A stretch of 64,000 nucleotides of DNA from Streptomyces sp. NBC_01232 (GTDB lineage Bacteria > Actinomycetota > Actinomycetes > Streptomycetales > Streptomycetaceae), in NCBI RefSeq assembly GCF_035989885.1, contig NZ_CP108518.1:2670501-2734500 (forward strand), read 5' to 3'. A program made the translations under genes and the position numbers. Shown here piece by piece: positions 1-8,639 of the stretch. The number at the start of each line of letters is the position of its first letter. Position 1 is the stretch's first letter. The notes beneath the pieces are model-generated. The model saw nothing but the letters and a program-made list of their open reading frames with translations, was not told where the DNA came from and did not search any database.

Positions 1-223
1 CATGGAGAACGTGGTCCTTCCCAGAGCCGCAGTGATCGTTTTCACCTGAGGAACGACAACCGAATCCGATAAGTCACGGGCGGTCCGCGATCTTGCGCCG
101 ACGGCTGCCCGGACTCCGTTGCCACCTGCGCGACCGCATGGTTCACCGATCCGGACCGACCCGGCTCGCGCAGCGCCAAAGCACCACGCACCACACCCAC
201 GACAGACCGAGAGGACAGCAACG

Positions 224-484
224 ATGGCGTACGAGCCCTCCCACGCCGAGCGGATCCGTTACAAGCGACTTCAGGACGCCGCCTACCAGGCGGGCCTGGA
301 CGCTGTCACCAGTCTCGAGGCGGCCCTCGCACTCGCAGGGCTGGTCCTGCCCTCCTTGACCAACGACGGGCCCGTGGGCTCACGCGGGTTCGTCCGGCTC
401 GGCGGGTGCAGCGTATCCGTCGCCAACCAGCTCGCCGCGGTGATCGCCGCGGGCGCCCATGTCCTGCATGAGCAGCGGACGTGA
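224..484 (+). CDS. small hypothetical protein (86 aa)
   Basis: I do not recognise this family. The ATG at 224 follows a purine-rich GAGAGGAC at good spacing, which decides the start over an in-frame ATG further upstream. The protein opens with a charged helix-like stretch (HAERIRYKRLQDAAYQ), followed by an alanine/leucine-rich segment (about residues 30-45) and a glycine-containing, mildly hydrophobic C-terminal part. There is no convincing signal peptide or catalytic motif. It lies 118 bp before another small unknown on the same strand with its own ribosome binding site, so the two may form one transcript. GC at third positions is typical of the neighbours, supporting real coding. Confidence 0.6.
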   Translation: MAYEPSHAERIRYKRLQDAAYQAGLDAVTSLEAALALAGLVLPSLTNDGPVGSRGFVRLGGCSVSVANQLAAVIAAGAHVLHEQRT

Positions 485-602
485 GTGCGTGCCCCCTCCT
501 CCACCGCGCCCGAAGACGTCCGATCCGCCGCCCACCCGCGCCGCCCCCGCACGGCCCCACCGCAACGTCCCCGCACTCAGGCAGATTCCAGGAGGTCCCT
601 GC

Positions 603-917
603 ATGAAACCGTGGCGAGCTTCCTCGCACGCGCTGAAACCACAGGAGGCACTCGACCCCTACCGCTTCCCCGGTGTGCGGGGGCTCGGGGACAGGGAGCA
701 GGCCCGCCTCGAAAGCACCGCGGCGACCCCGGACCCACAGGAGCAGTCTGCCGGCCGGATCAGTGCGGCACACGGCAGGCGCCTCGCCCTGCACGCCGCG
801 CTGACCACCGCCGGCATCCCACCACTCGCCGGAGACTGTCACGCCATCGAAGTTGTCTCCGCACTCGACGACACCACCAATGCGGCCATCCGGCGATGGA
901 TCGCGGGCACCCGATGA
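603..917 (+). CDS. small hypothetical protein (104 aa)
   Basis: Unrecognised protein. The start ATG at 603 is preceded by a perfect AGGAGG (CAGGAGGTCCCTGC), so the longer in-frame extension back to 459 is rejected. The N-terminal half is polar and probably disordered (residues about 1-55). The C-terminal half (HGRRLALHAALTTAGI to the end) is alanine-rich and helical and ends in an Arg-rich tail (IRRWIAGTR). No membrane segment or enzyme motif is seen. It follows the 86-aa unknown at 224-484 and is followed after 96 bp by the Rsm22-type gene. Function unknown. Confidence 0.55.
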   Translation: MKPWRASSHALKPQEALDPYRFPGVRGLGDREQARLESTAATPDPQEQSAGRISAAHGRRLALHAALTTAGIPPLAGDCHAIEVVSALDDTTNAAIRRWIAGTR

Positions 918-1013
918 CCCACCGCACCTCGCGGCGCTGCGGTCCGCTCGCTCCGTCGCCGTTCCCGCCCGTCCCGTGCGGGCCCACGCGGACGGGCGGC
1001 ATAAACTTCGCAG

Positions 1014-2012
1014 GTGAACGCCTCCGCCCCCACCTCCGCCGAGACCCTCCGCCGCACCCTCGGCGGCCTGCTCGACGGACTCCCGCCGAAGCAGGCCGCG
1101 GCCGCCGTCGAGCGGCTCATCGCCAGCTACCGGGGGCAGACCCCGACCGACGCGCCCGTACTGCGCGACCGCTCCGACGTGGCGGCGTACGCGGCGTACC
1201 GGATGCCCGCCACCTTCGAGGCCGTCCGCAGCGCCCTCGACGCTCTGGCCGAGGCCGCCCCCGACTGGGTTCCGGGCTCGCACGTGGACGTGGGCGGCGG
1301 CACGGGTGCCGCGACCTGGGCGGTGGACGCCACCTGGGACGGCCCGCGGGAGACCACGGTGCTGGACTGGGCGGAGCCGGCGCTGGCCCTCGGCCGGGAG
1401 CTCGCGGCGGCCTCGGCCTCCGAGGTGCTGCGCGGCGCCGCCTGGCGGCGGGCCGTCATCGGCTCGGGGCTGAGCATCCCCGAGGCCGACCTGGTGACGG
1501 TGTCGTACGTACTCGGCGAGCTGACCCCGCAGGCGCGCACGGCCGTCGTCGCCGAGGCGGCTCGGGCCGGACAGGCGGTGGTGCTGATCGAGCCGGGCAC
1601 TCCGGAGGGCTACCTGCGCATCCGCGAGGCCCGTGACCAGCTGATCGCGGCCGGGCTGCGGGTCGCCGCCCCGTGCCCGCACGACGGGACCTGTCCGATC
1701 GAGGTCGGCCAGGACTGGTGCCACTTCTCGGCGCGGGTCAGCCGTTCCTCCCTGCACCGGCAGGTCAAGGGCGGTTCGCTGCCGTACGAGGACGAGAAGT
1801 TCAGCTACGTCGCCGCGACCCGCTTCCCGACGGAGCCGGCCGCCTCCCGGATCACGCGGAAGCCGCAGATCCGGAAGGGGCTCGTCCTGCTGGAGCTGTG
1901 CGGCACCGGGGAAGAGGGCCTGACCCGGGTCAATGTGACCAAGCGCCAGGGCGATCTCTACAAGGCCGCACGGGACGTCGACTGGGGCCAGGCCTGGCCC
2001 CCGGCGCTGTAG
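1014..2012 (+). CDS. Rsm22-family small ribosomal subunit methyltransferase-like protein
   Basis: 332 aa, GTG start at 1014. The central part has a Rossmann SAM-binding loop (VDVGGGTGAATWAVD, about residues 89-103) and an acidic partner segment. About residues 220-237 carry a Cys/His cluster (CPHDGTCPIEVGQDWCHF), the hallmark of the Rsm22/mitochondrial ribosome-assembly family, where it binds an iron-sulfur cluster or metal. The C-terminus has the conserved K-RQGDLYKAARDVDWGQ type ending. Family knowledge: these are class I methyltransferase-fold proteins tied to small-subunit assembly; bacterial members lack a settled substrate. It converges with ddaH, whose stop is 6 bp beyond its own. Confidence 0.85.
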   Translation: MNASAPTSAETLRRTLGGLLDGLPPKQAAAAVERLIASYRGQTPTDAPVLRDRSDVAAYAAYRMPATFEAVRSALDALAEAAPDWVPGSHVDVGGGTGAATWAVDATWDGPRETTVLDWAEPALALGRELAAASASEVLRGAAWRRAVIGSGLSIPEADLVTVSYVLGELTPQARTAVVAEAARAGQAVVLIEPGTPEGYLRIREARDQLIAAGLRVAAPCPHDGTCPIEVGQDWCHFSARVSRSSLHRQVKGGSLPYEDEKFSYVAATRFPTEPAASRITRKPQIRKGLVLLELCGTGEEGLTRVNVTKRQGDLYKAARDVDWGQAWPPAL

Positions 2013-2018
2013 GCGTTC

Positions 2019-2828
2019 CTACGGCCGCAGCTCCTGGGTGCAGCACTTCACGCTGCCGCCGCCCTTGAGCAGCTCGCCCAGGTCCATCGGGACCGGCTCG
2101 AAGCCCCGGTCCCGCAGCGGTGCCAGCAGTCCGGTCGCCGCCTGCGGGAGCAGGACGTGCAGACCGTCGGAGACGGCGTTCAGTCCGAGCGCGGCAGCGT
2201 CCCGGCCGTCGGCGATCAGGGCGTCCGGGAAGAGCCGCCTGAGCACTCCCTGGCTGCCGGGCGAGAAGGCGTCCGGGTAGTACATGATCTCGTCGCCGTC
2301 GAGGACGCTGAGCGCCGTGTCCAGGTGGTAGTAGCGCGGATCCACCAGGTCGAGGCCGATGACCGGACGGCCGAAGAACTCCTGGGCCTCGTCGTGCGAG
2401 AGCGGGCTGGAGCGGAAGCCCCGGCCGGCCAGGATGTAGCGGTCGGTGACGGCGAAGTCCCCCTCGCCCTCGTTGACGTGGGACGGCTCGTGGATCTCGG
2501 TGTAGCCGTCGGCGCGGAACCAGTCGAGGTGGAGCTCGGCCTCGGCGGCCCGTTCGGGGTGGGCGAAGCGGGCCCCGAGGACCCGGCCGTCGACGACGAG
2601 GGCCCCGTTCGCCGCGAAGACCATGTCGGGCAGCGCCGGGTCGGGTTCGAGGGTCTCGACGATGTGCCCGAGGGAGCGGTAGCGGTCCCTCAGATCCTCC
2701 CACTGGGCCAGTGCGAGGGGCAGGTCCACCGGTTTCGTGGGATCCATCCACGGATTGATGGAGTACGTGACCTTGAAGTGTGCGGGTGGGCACATCAGGT
2801 AGCGCCGGGGTGTGGCGTCTCTGCGCAA
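2019..2828 (-). CDS. ddaH: dimethylarginine dimethylaminohydrolase
   Basis: 269 aa, amidinotransferase fold. It hydrolyses Nomega-methylated arginines to citrulline and methylamines in the cytosol. Seen here: an N-terminal CPPAHFKVTYSINPWMDP segment, an acidic substrate-binding motif (HVNEGEGDFAV), the catalytic-site histidine region (YYHLDTALSVL, near residue 160) and the C-terminal nucleophile region GGSVKCCTQEL. The start is TTG at 2828, because GAGGAG lies 6 bases upstream. The longer ATG-started reading back to 2891 has no ribosome binding site and adds an unconserved leader. It is divergent from a TetR gene with a perfect palindrome between them, so that repressor may control it. Arginine deiminase relatives are the main alternative; the short length and motifs favour DDAH. 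Confidence 0.85.
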   Translation of the reverse strand: MRRDATPRRYLMCPPAHFKVTYSINPWMDPTKPVDLPLALAQWEDLRDRYRSLGHIVETLEPDPALPDMVFAANGALVVDGRVLGARFAHPERAAEAELHLDWFRADGYTEIHEPSHVNEGEGDFAVTDRYILAGRGFRSSPLSHDEAQEFFGRPVIGLDLVDPRYYHLDTALSVLDGDEIMYYPDAFSPGSQGVLRRLFPDALIADGRDAAALGLNAVSDGLHVLLPQAATGLLAPLRDRGFEPVPMDLGELLKGGGSVKCCTQELRP

Positions 2829-2942
2829 AGAAGGCTCCTCACGACTTTCACGACTCGGGACGAGTGCTGGAGAGAATCGTCTCTCCTCCACCAGGACAGC
2901 ACAGTGAACTGATTGGGTGGTTTAAGCAAACCTATGGAAAGA

Positions 2943-2954
2943 CGAGACGTCTCG
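2943..2954. promoter_or_regulatory. palindromic operator between ddaH and the TetR gene
   Basis: CGAGACGTCTCG is a perfect 12-bp palindrome, extended by an offset AAAG/CTTT pair on the flanks. It lies 18 bp before the TetR start codon and about 115 bp before ddaH. A dyad in a divergent promoter beside a TetR gene is the usual place for an autoregulatory operator. Binding is inferred, not shown. Confidence 0.55.
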
Positions 2955-2972
2955 CTTTGATAGTTTCGGGCC

Positions 2973-3584
2973 ATGCCCAAGACCCCTGACGCCACCCGCC
3001 GCAGCGACCGCTCCCGGCGCGCCATCCTCGACGCGGCACTCGCCCTCGTCGGGGAGGTCGGCTACAACAAGCTGACGATCGAGGCCATCGCCGCCCGTGC
3101 GGGCGTCGGCAAGCAGACCATCTACCGCTGGTGGCCCTCGAAGGCCGCCGTCCTCCTCGACGCCTCCCTGGCCCTGGCCGGCGACGCGGAGACGGAGGCC
3201 GAGTGGACCGGCTTCCCGGACACCGGGGACCTGGCGGCCGACCTGAAGAACGTCCTGCGGGCGACGGTCGACGAGTTCAACGACGAGAAGTACGACGCCC
3301 CCGCGCGCGCCCTCACGGCGGCCGGGGCCACCGACCCCGAGCTCGGCGCCCGCTTCACCGAGCAGCTGCTGGAGCCGCAGCTCGCCCTGTACGAGGCCCG
3401 GTTGGACACGGCCCGGGAGGCCGGCCAGCTCGCACCGGACACGGACCTGCGGCTCACGGTGGAGATGCTGCTGGGGCCGCTGACCTACCGCTGGCTGCTG
3501 CGCACCGCGCCCCTGACGCACGCTTACACCGACGCGCTCGTGGACCGGGTGCTGGGCGGGGTGGCCAACGTCACCGACCGCTAG
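2973..3584 (+). CDS. TetR/AcrR family transcriptional regulator
   Basis: 203 aa. The N-terminal helix-turn-helix is clear (RRAILDAALALVGEVGY, then TIEAIAARAGVGKQTIYRWW), with the TetR recognition helix at about residues 40-60. The C-terminal ligand domain ends in a conserved LTVEMLLGPLTYRWLLRTAPL segment of the TetR_C_11 type. It is divergent from ddaH with a perfect palindrome 18 bp upstream of its ATG, so it probably represses itself and perhaps ddaH. The ligand is unknown. The following 169 bp to the next gene are AT-richer and hold a weak stem (3587-3612). Confidence 0.85.
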   Translation: MPKTPDATRRSDRSRRAILDAALALVGEVGYNKLTIEAIAARAGVGKQTIYRWWPSKAAVLLDASLALAGDAETEAEWTGFPDTGDLAADLKNVLRATVDEFNDEKYDAPARALTAAGATDPELGARFTEQLLEPQLALYEARLDTAREAGQLAPDTDLRLTVEMLLGPLTYRWLLRTAPLTHAYTDALVDRVLGGVANVTDR

Positions 3585-3753
3585 CAGGCCGGCGATCCAA
3601 GATCGGCCGCGAAATTTGGCCTGTTTCTGTGCTTATGTGGGGCTTTCCGGTCGCACATCTCCAACCCCCCGCTCGTCAAGAGCGGTCACCCGGGGCTCAG
3701 GATGGTGGGACGATGGGTTGGTCCGCCGGGGATACGGTGAGGTGAGGGGATAG

Positions 3754-4503
3754 ATGGGGTCTGAGTCCGGCCGCGTCAAACGCGGCGAGCAGAGCAGGAT
3801 TTCCCAGTGGCTGCGCCGGCGGCAGAAACCCACCGCCGAGGATCCCGGAGCCGAGCGCGAGGCGCTCCTCCTGGCCGTCGCCGCCGCAGGCCTGCCGCTC
3901 GCCCCCGCCGCCCATCCCGCCGGTTACCGGTGTTCGTGCGACCGGATCGGCTGTCCGACGCCCGCAAGGCACCCCGTCTCCTTCGCCTGGCAGACCCAGT
4001 CGACCACCGACCGTGCACAGGTCGAACGCTGGGCCCGCAACGAGCCCCAGGCCAACTTCATCACCGCGACCGGCATGGTCCACGACGTGCTCGACGTCCC
4101 GCTGGAAGCCGGAACCAACGCCCTCTCCCGCCTGCTGGAGGCCGGGATCGAGGTCGGCCCCGTCGCCGAATCGGGCGGCACCGGCGACCAGGCCCGGATG
4201 CTCTTCTTCACCGCCACCCGCGGCACCCCCGAGGACGAGGACGAGTGGTGGCCGTGCGCACTGGACTGCCACCCCGAGACGATGGACGAACACCCGGGCC
4301 TGCGCTGGCACTGCCGCGGCAGCTACGTCCTGGTCCCGCCGGCGGCCCTGCCCGGTGACCAGGCGGTGACCTGGATCCGCGGCATGGAACACCCCCTGCC
4401 GGACCCGCTCACCCTGCTGGAAACCTTGACGGACGCCTGCGCCGCGTACGCGGACACCACGGACCGCACCCCGACGGCGGTCGCCTGGCCCCTGGGCCGC
4501 TAG
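3754..4503 (+). CDS. bifunctional DNA primase/polymerase N-terminal-domain protein
   Basis: 249 aa, ATG at 3754 after GGTGAGGGGA. It resembles the stand-alone prim-pol N-terminal domain proteins common in Streptomyces: a CDRIGCPTPARHP Cys-containing loop (about residues 58-72), a W-N-x-A-N-F segment, then the strand where active prim-pols carry D-x-D. Here that strand reads VHDVLDVPLEAG, so the metal-binding acidic pair is degenerate and polymerase activity is doubtful. The C-terminal half has conserved Trp/Cys/His (WWPCALDCHPE, WHCRGSYVLVPP). A strong hairpin terminator starts 2 bp after the stop, so the gene is monocistronic. Function in these free-standing proteins is not established. Confidence 0.7.
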   Translation: MGSESGRVKRGEQSRISQWLRRRQKPTAEDPGAEREALLLAVAAAGLPLAPAAHPAGYRCSCDRIGCPTPARHPVSFAWQTQSTTDRAQVERWARNEPQANFITATGMVHDVLDVPLEAGTNALSRLLEAGIEVGPVAESGGTGDQARMLFFTATRGTPEDEDEWWPCALDCHPETMDEHPGLRWHCRGSYVLVPPAALPGDQAVTWIRGMEHPLPDPLTLLETLTDACAAYADTTDRTPTAVAWPLGR

Positions 4504-4504
4504 C

Positions 4505-4533
4505 GCCTCTTTCGGACAAGATCCGAAAGAGGC
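4505..4533. terminator. strong hairpin after the prim-pol-like gene
   Basis: A perfect 12-bp stem (GCCTCTTTCGGA / TCCGAAAGAGGC) with a 5-nt loop CAAGA begins two bases after the stop codon. There is no U-tract, as is common in Streptomyces. Confidence 0.8.
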
Positions 4534-4689
4534 GGCCCGGGTCCGGGGACCTGAGGAAACGGGGTCCGGACGCGCCTGCACGTACGGGGTTCGTGCGGGG
4601 GGCCCGTGCGTCCGCCATTCGGGGGAAACCGCCCACACGGGCGGCAGCTCCGCGCTCGGCCCGTGGGGTTGCTGGCATCTTGAGGGTTC

Positions 4690-6225
4690 ATGCAAGCACC
4701 CATCGGCAACGCCGCCGCGCTTCCACTGCAACAGTCGGGTACTGAGGAACGGGCGGCTCCGGAGACGCCTGCGGGAAGACGCCCCGGGGCCACCTGGTGG
4801 ATCTGGGCCATGGCGGGGGCACTGTGCTTCGCCTACACGGCCTTGTCCCTGCGGATCCACGAGCATCTGCTCTCCCACTCCTTCGACCTGGGGATCTTCG
4901 TACAGGTCGTGCAGTCCTATGCGGACGGGAACCTGCCCGTCTCCGAGGTGAAGGGGCCGGACTTCCCCGTCCTGGGCGACCACTTCTCTCCCGTCCTGGC
5001 CCTTCTCGCGCCGCTGTACCGGTTGTGGCCGTCGGCGGAACTGCTGCTCGTCGCGCAGGCCGCACTGGTCGCCGCGAGCGTGCTGCCGCTGGCGTTCTGG
5101 GCCCGCAGGACACTGGGGTCCGCCGCCGCCGTGGTCATCGGCACCTGTTACGGCGTCTCGTGGGGCATCGCGAGCGGGGTCGGCTACGACTTCCACGAAT
5201 GGGCCTTCGCAGTTCCCCTGCTCGCCTTCTCCCTGACCGCCCTCGGCAGCGGCCGGCTGCGCGCCGCCGCGTACTGGGCGCTGCCGCTCGTGCTGGTGAA
5301 GGAGGACCTCGGCCTCACCGTGGCCGCGATCGGCCTGGTCATCGCGTGGCGGGGTGGGCGCGGTGGCCGCAGGCTGGGGTTCGTCACGGCCGCGGCCGGG
5401 CTGGCCGCGGTCGCGCTCGCCGTGCTGGTGCTGGCCGCCTCCCACCCGGGCGGCTTCGACGGCTACTTCGCCTCCCACAATCCCGGAGGCGGCGCGGGCA
5501 AGTCGGGAGGCGGCCTGATCGGGTTCCTCCACCAGGTGACCCTCGGTCTCATCACCCCGCAGGAGAAGGTCACGACCCTCATCCTCATCCTGGCTCCCAC
5601 CCTGTTCCTGGCGCTGCGCTCGCCGCTCCTGTTGATCGCGCTGCCCACCGTGGTGTGGCGTCTCGCCTCGGATTACCCGGCCCACTGGGGCACCGGCTAC
5701 CACTACGCGCTGCCGATCATGCCGATCGTCTTCGCGGCATTCATCGACGCCCTGCACCGGCGGCGTGCGAGTGGCCACAGCCTGGGCCGCTACCTGGCGG
5801 GTTCCGCGGCCGTCACTCTGCTGCTGCTGCCGCACTTCCCGTTGTGGCAGCTGGTCCAGCCGGCGACCTGGCGGACCGATCCCCGTAGTGCGGTGGCCCG
5901 CAGTGTGATGGCCGAGATCCCGGACGGAGCCACGGTCCAGGCGTCGAACAACCTGGGGCCCCACCTCGCCGGCCGTACCAGCGTCAGTGTCTACGGCTGG
6001 AAGGACAGCCGGCCCGATCCCGAGTGGATCATGGTTGACACCAAGGTCGTGCCGAACCACCGTTGGCCGATGTCGGTCGAGCAGGAGCTGGTCGCCCTCG
6101 ACATCGCCCGGTTCCGGGGGTACCGCACCGTTGCCGAGCGGGACGGTTTCGTCCTGCTGAGCCGCACGGGGCAGCAGGACGCCACTCGGCCACGCCCGGG
6201 ACAGCTCCCGGGTGCGGCCGGGTAA
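4690..6225 (+). CDS. DUF2079 polytopic membrane protein
   Basis: 511 aa, ATG at 4690 with GAGGG closely upstream. It has roughly nine to ten hydrophobic membrane segments, starting with WWIWAMAGALCFAYTAL (about residues 36-52). The DUF2079 hallmark follows it: a His-rich extracytoplasmic stretch with HSFDLGIFVQ (about residue 67) and then GDHFSPVLALLAPLYRLWP (about residue 98). The C-terminal 100 residues form a soluble lobe with an NNLGPHLAGR motif. DUF2079 resembles GT-C fold glycosyltransferases that use polyprenyl-linked sugars, so an envelope glycosylation role is likely but unproven. It is flanked by the terminator at 4505-4533 and the convergent yaaA. Confidence 0.75.
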   Translation: MQAPIGNAAALPLQQSGTEERAAPETPAGRRPGATWWIWAMAGALCFAYTALSLRIHEHLLSHSFDLGIFVQVVQSYADGNLPVSEVKGPDFPVLGDHFSPVLALLAPLYRLWPSAELLLVAQAALVAASVLPLAFWARRTLGSAAAVVIGTCYGVSWGIASGVGYDFHEWAFAVPLLAFSLTALGSGRLRAAAYWALPLVLVKEDLGLTVAAIGLVIAWRGGRGGRRLGFVTAAAGLAAVALAVLVLAASHPGGFDGYFASHNPGGGAGKSGGGLIGFLHQVTLGLITPQEKVTTLILILAPTLFLALRSPLLLIALPTVVWRLASDYPAHWGTGYHYALPIMPIVFAAFIDALHRRRASGHSLGRYLAGSAAVTLLLLPHFPLWQLVQPATWRTDPRSAVARSVMAEIPDGATVQASNNLGPHLAGRTSVSVYGWKDSRPDPEWIMVDTKVVPNHRWPMSVEQELVALDIARFRGYRTVAERDGFVLLSRTGQQDATRPRPGQLPGAAG

Positions 6226-6280
6226 ACCCCGCCCCCGCAGCGGCAGAGCCGTGGCGCCGCCGCGGCCCCGCGACGTCGCG

Positions 6281-7084
6281 TCAGTGGTGGATCTGCGTCA
6301 CGACCACATCGAGCGCCCAGGCCTTCGCCGCCTTCGCGGGGGCCTCGGCCTCGACGGTGTACCCCAGGTCCCGCAGGGCCGTGACCAGCTCCGCGGGCCC
6401 GCCCGGCACCGCCCCCGCCGTCAGCAGGTCCCGTACCAGCCGACCCTTCGTCGCCTTGTTGAAGTGGCTCACCACCGACCGCTTCTCCACCCCGTCCACC
6501 AGCTGCGAGTGCAGCACCCGGACGGTCGCGGTCCGCCCCGCCACCTCACCCTTCGGCTTCCACGCCGTCCCGTACGCGGCCGACCGCAGGTCCAGCACCA
6601 GCCCGTCCCCCGCCGTCTCCGGCATGACCTCCGCCATCGGCCCCCGCCAGTACGCGCCGAGCGCGCCCAGCCCGGGCAGCTTCACCCCCATCGAGCAGCG
6701 GTACGAGGGGATCGCGTCGGTGATCCGCACCGCACCCCACAGTCCCGAGAAGACGAGCAGCGAGTCCTGCGCCAGGGCGCGCGCCGCCGCGGGCAGGTCC
6801 GTCAGGCCGAGCGCGTCGTAGAGCACGCCCGTGTAGATCTCGCCCGCCGGACGCGCACCGGCCGTGCGCAGCTCCAGATTCTTGGCGACCTCGCCGCGCA
6901 GGCCCTCGCTCAGGCCCAGCACCTCGCGCGCCTTCGTCTCGTCCGCCGCGCACAGCTCGACCAGCTCCTCCAGCACCGCCGCACGGGCCGGAGCGAGACC
7001 GGGCAGGGACAGCGCCTCCGGCTTCAGGGGTGCGCCGGGGCCGCCGGCGGCCTTTCCCTCGGACGGCGGCAGCAGCACGAGCAC
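6281..7084 (-). CDS. yaaA: peroxide stress protein YaaA (DUF328)
   Basis: 267 aa. The GTG at 7084 gives VLVLLPPSEGKAAGG, the canonical N-terminus of the family, and has GAAGGAG 7 bases upstream; the longer frame to 7183 is rejected. Conserved features include the PSEGK motif near the start, LVFSGLWGAVRI and the AYRC/SVK-type segments (IPSYRCSMGVKLP), ending in the FNKATKGR motif. In E. coli YaaA lowers intracellular free iron during peroxide stress and binds DNA. The gene is divergent from the RNB ribonuclease, with 112 bp between starts. Confidence 0.85.
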   Translation of the reverse strand: MLVLLPPSEGKAAGGPGAPLKPEALSLPGLAPARAAVLEELVELCAADETKAREVLGLSEGLRGEVAKNLELRTAGARPAGEIYTGVLYDALGLTDLPAAARALAQDSLLVFSGLWGAVRITDAIPSYRCSMGVKLPGLGALGAYWRGPMAEVMPETAGDGLVLDLRSAAYGTAWKPKGEVAGRTATVRVLHSQLVDGVEKRSVVSHFNKATKGRLVRDLLTAGAVPGGPAELVTALRDLGYTVEAEAPAKAAKAWALDVVVTQIHH

Positions 7085-7196
7085 AGTGGTTCTCCTTCGG
7101 TACGACGTCGCAGGGGGTGCGGCCCCCGAGCCAGGGTAGACGTCCGCCGCCCCCGCCCGCCGCGCCGTCCGAGCCCGCCGCACCTACGCTCGACGC

Positions 7197-8639
7197 ATGC
7201 CACGCCGTCAGATGCACATGACCGGCGCAGACGGGACTGCTCTGCGGGCCGCGCTGCGTGAACTGCGGACGAAGCTGGACGTGCCGGAGGCCTTCGCGCC
7301 GGCGGTCCTCGCCGAGGCCGAGCACGCGGCGGCGCACCCCCGCCTCCCGGACCTGGACAGCACGGACATCCCCTTCTTCACGATCGACCCGCCCTCCTCC
7401 GTCGACCTCGACCAGGCCATGCACCTGGCGAGGCGTTCCGGCGGCGGCTACCGCGTCCACTACGCCATCGCCGACGTCGCCGCCTTCGTCACGCCCGGCG
7501 GCCCGCTCGACGCCGAGGCCCACCGCCGCGTGACCACCCTCTACTTCCCCGACGGGAGGGTCCCGCTGCACCCGGCCGTCCTCTCGGAGGGCGCCGCCAG
7601 CCTGCTGCCCGACCAGGTCCGCCCGGCACTGGTGTGGCGCTTCGACCTGGATCCGGACGCCCGGGTCGAGACCGTCGACGTGCGCCGCGCGCTGGTCCGC
7701 AGCCGGGCCCGGCTCGACTACGACGGCGTCCAGAAGGCCATCGACACCGCCACGGCGGAGGAGCCGCTCGCCCTGTTGAAGGACATCGGTCTGCTCCGCG
7801 AGGCCCTGGAGCAGGAGCGCGGCGGCATCTCCCTCAACGTGCCCGAGCAGGAGGTCGTCGAGCGCGACGGCACGTACTCCCTGGCCTACCGCGCCCCGCT
7901 CCCCGCCGACGGCTGGAACGCGCAGATCTCGCTGATGACCGGCATGGCCGCGGCCGATCTGATGCTGGCCACGGGCACGGGGGTCCTGCGCACCCTGCCC
8001 AGCGCCCCCGACGGCGCGGTCGGCAGGCTCCGGCGGACGGCCAGGGCCCTGCGGATCGACTGGCCGCACCACGTCCCGTACGCCGAGCTCGTGCGCTCCC
8101 TCGACCCGCACCGCCCCGCCCACGCCGCCTTCCTCCAGGAGTGCACGGCCCTGCTGCGCGGCGCCGGCTACACGGCCTTCACCGGCGGCGAGAGCCCCGA
8201 CCCGGCGATCCATTCCGCGGTGGCGGCCCCGTACACGCACTGCACCGCGCCGCTGCGCCGGCTCGTCGACCGCTACTGCGGCGAGCTGTGCGTGGCGGCC
8301 GCGGCCGGGACCGAGCCGCCCGACTGGGTGGGGGCGGCCCTCCCCGCGCTCCCGGAGGAGATGGCGGCGGGCACGCGGCTGGCCAACACGGTGGAACGCG
8401 AGTCCGTGGACCTGGTCGAGGCCGCCGTGCTGAAGGACCGGGTCGGCGAGTCCTTCGAGGCCACGGTCATCGACGTCAAGGACCGGGAGCCGCTGGTGGG
8501 TACGGTCCACCTGGAGGACCCGGCGGTGGTCGGCCGCGTCCGGTCCGCCTCCCGGGCCCTGCCGCTGGGCGACCGGATCCGGGTCCGCCTGACGGAGGCC
8601 GACCCGGGCACCGCGAAGATCCTCTTCGCGGCCGTCTAG
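7197..8639 (+). CDS. RNB-domain ribonuclease (RNase II/R superfamily)
   Basis: 480 aa, ATG at 7197. The RNB catalytic region starts near residue 56. FTIDPPSSVDLDQAMHLARR aligns with the four-Asp metal site of RNase II, but the fourth Asp is Gln (DLDQ), as I recall for many actinobacterial members. It continues with YAIADVAAFV, the YFPDGRVPLHP segment and the C-terminal THCTAPLRRLVDRY motif that corresponds to the RNA-binding RRY. There are no separate cold-shock domains at the N-terminus; a short C-terminal S1-like tail is possible. It should be a cytosolic 3'-5' exoribonuclease. Its stop overlaps the stop of the convergent membrane gene by 4 bp. Confidence 0.85.
   Translation: MPRRQMHMTGADGTALRAALRELRTKLDVPEAFAPAVLAEAEHAAAHPRLPDLDSTDIPFFTIDPPSSVDLDQAMHLARRSGGGYRVHYAIADVAAFVTPGGPLDAEAHRRVTTLYFPDGRVPLHPAVLSEGAASLLPDQVRPALVWRFDLDPDARVETVDVRRALVRSRARLDYDGVQKAIDTATAEEPLALLKDIGLLREALEQERGGISLNVPEQEVVERDGTYSLAYRAPLPADGWNAQISLMTGMAAADLMLATGTGVLRTLPSAPDGAVGRLRRTARALRIDWPHHVPYAELVRSLDPHRPAHAAFLQECTALLRGAGYTAFTGGESPDPAIHSAVAAPYTHCTAPLRRLVDRYCGELCVAAAAGTEPPDWVGAALPALPEEMAAGTRLANTVERESVDLVEAAVLKDRVGESFEATVIDVKDREPLVGTVHLEDPAVVGRVRSASRALPLGDRIRVRLTEADPGTAKILFAAV

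Noticed and set aside
2..49. Short in-frame stretch ending in TGA at 47-49 (MENVVLPRAAVIVFT)
   Set aside because: It may be the end of a gene entering from the left, or a 15-residue chance frame; too short to call.
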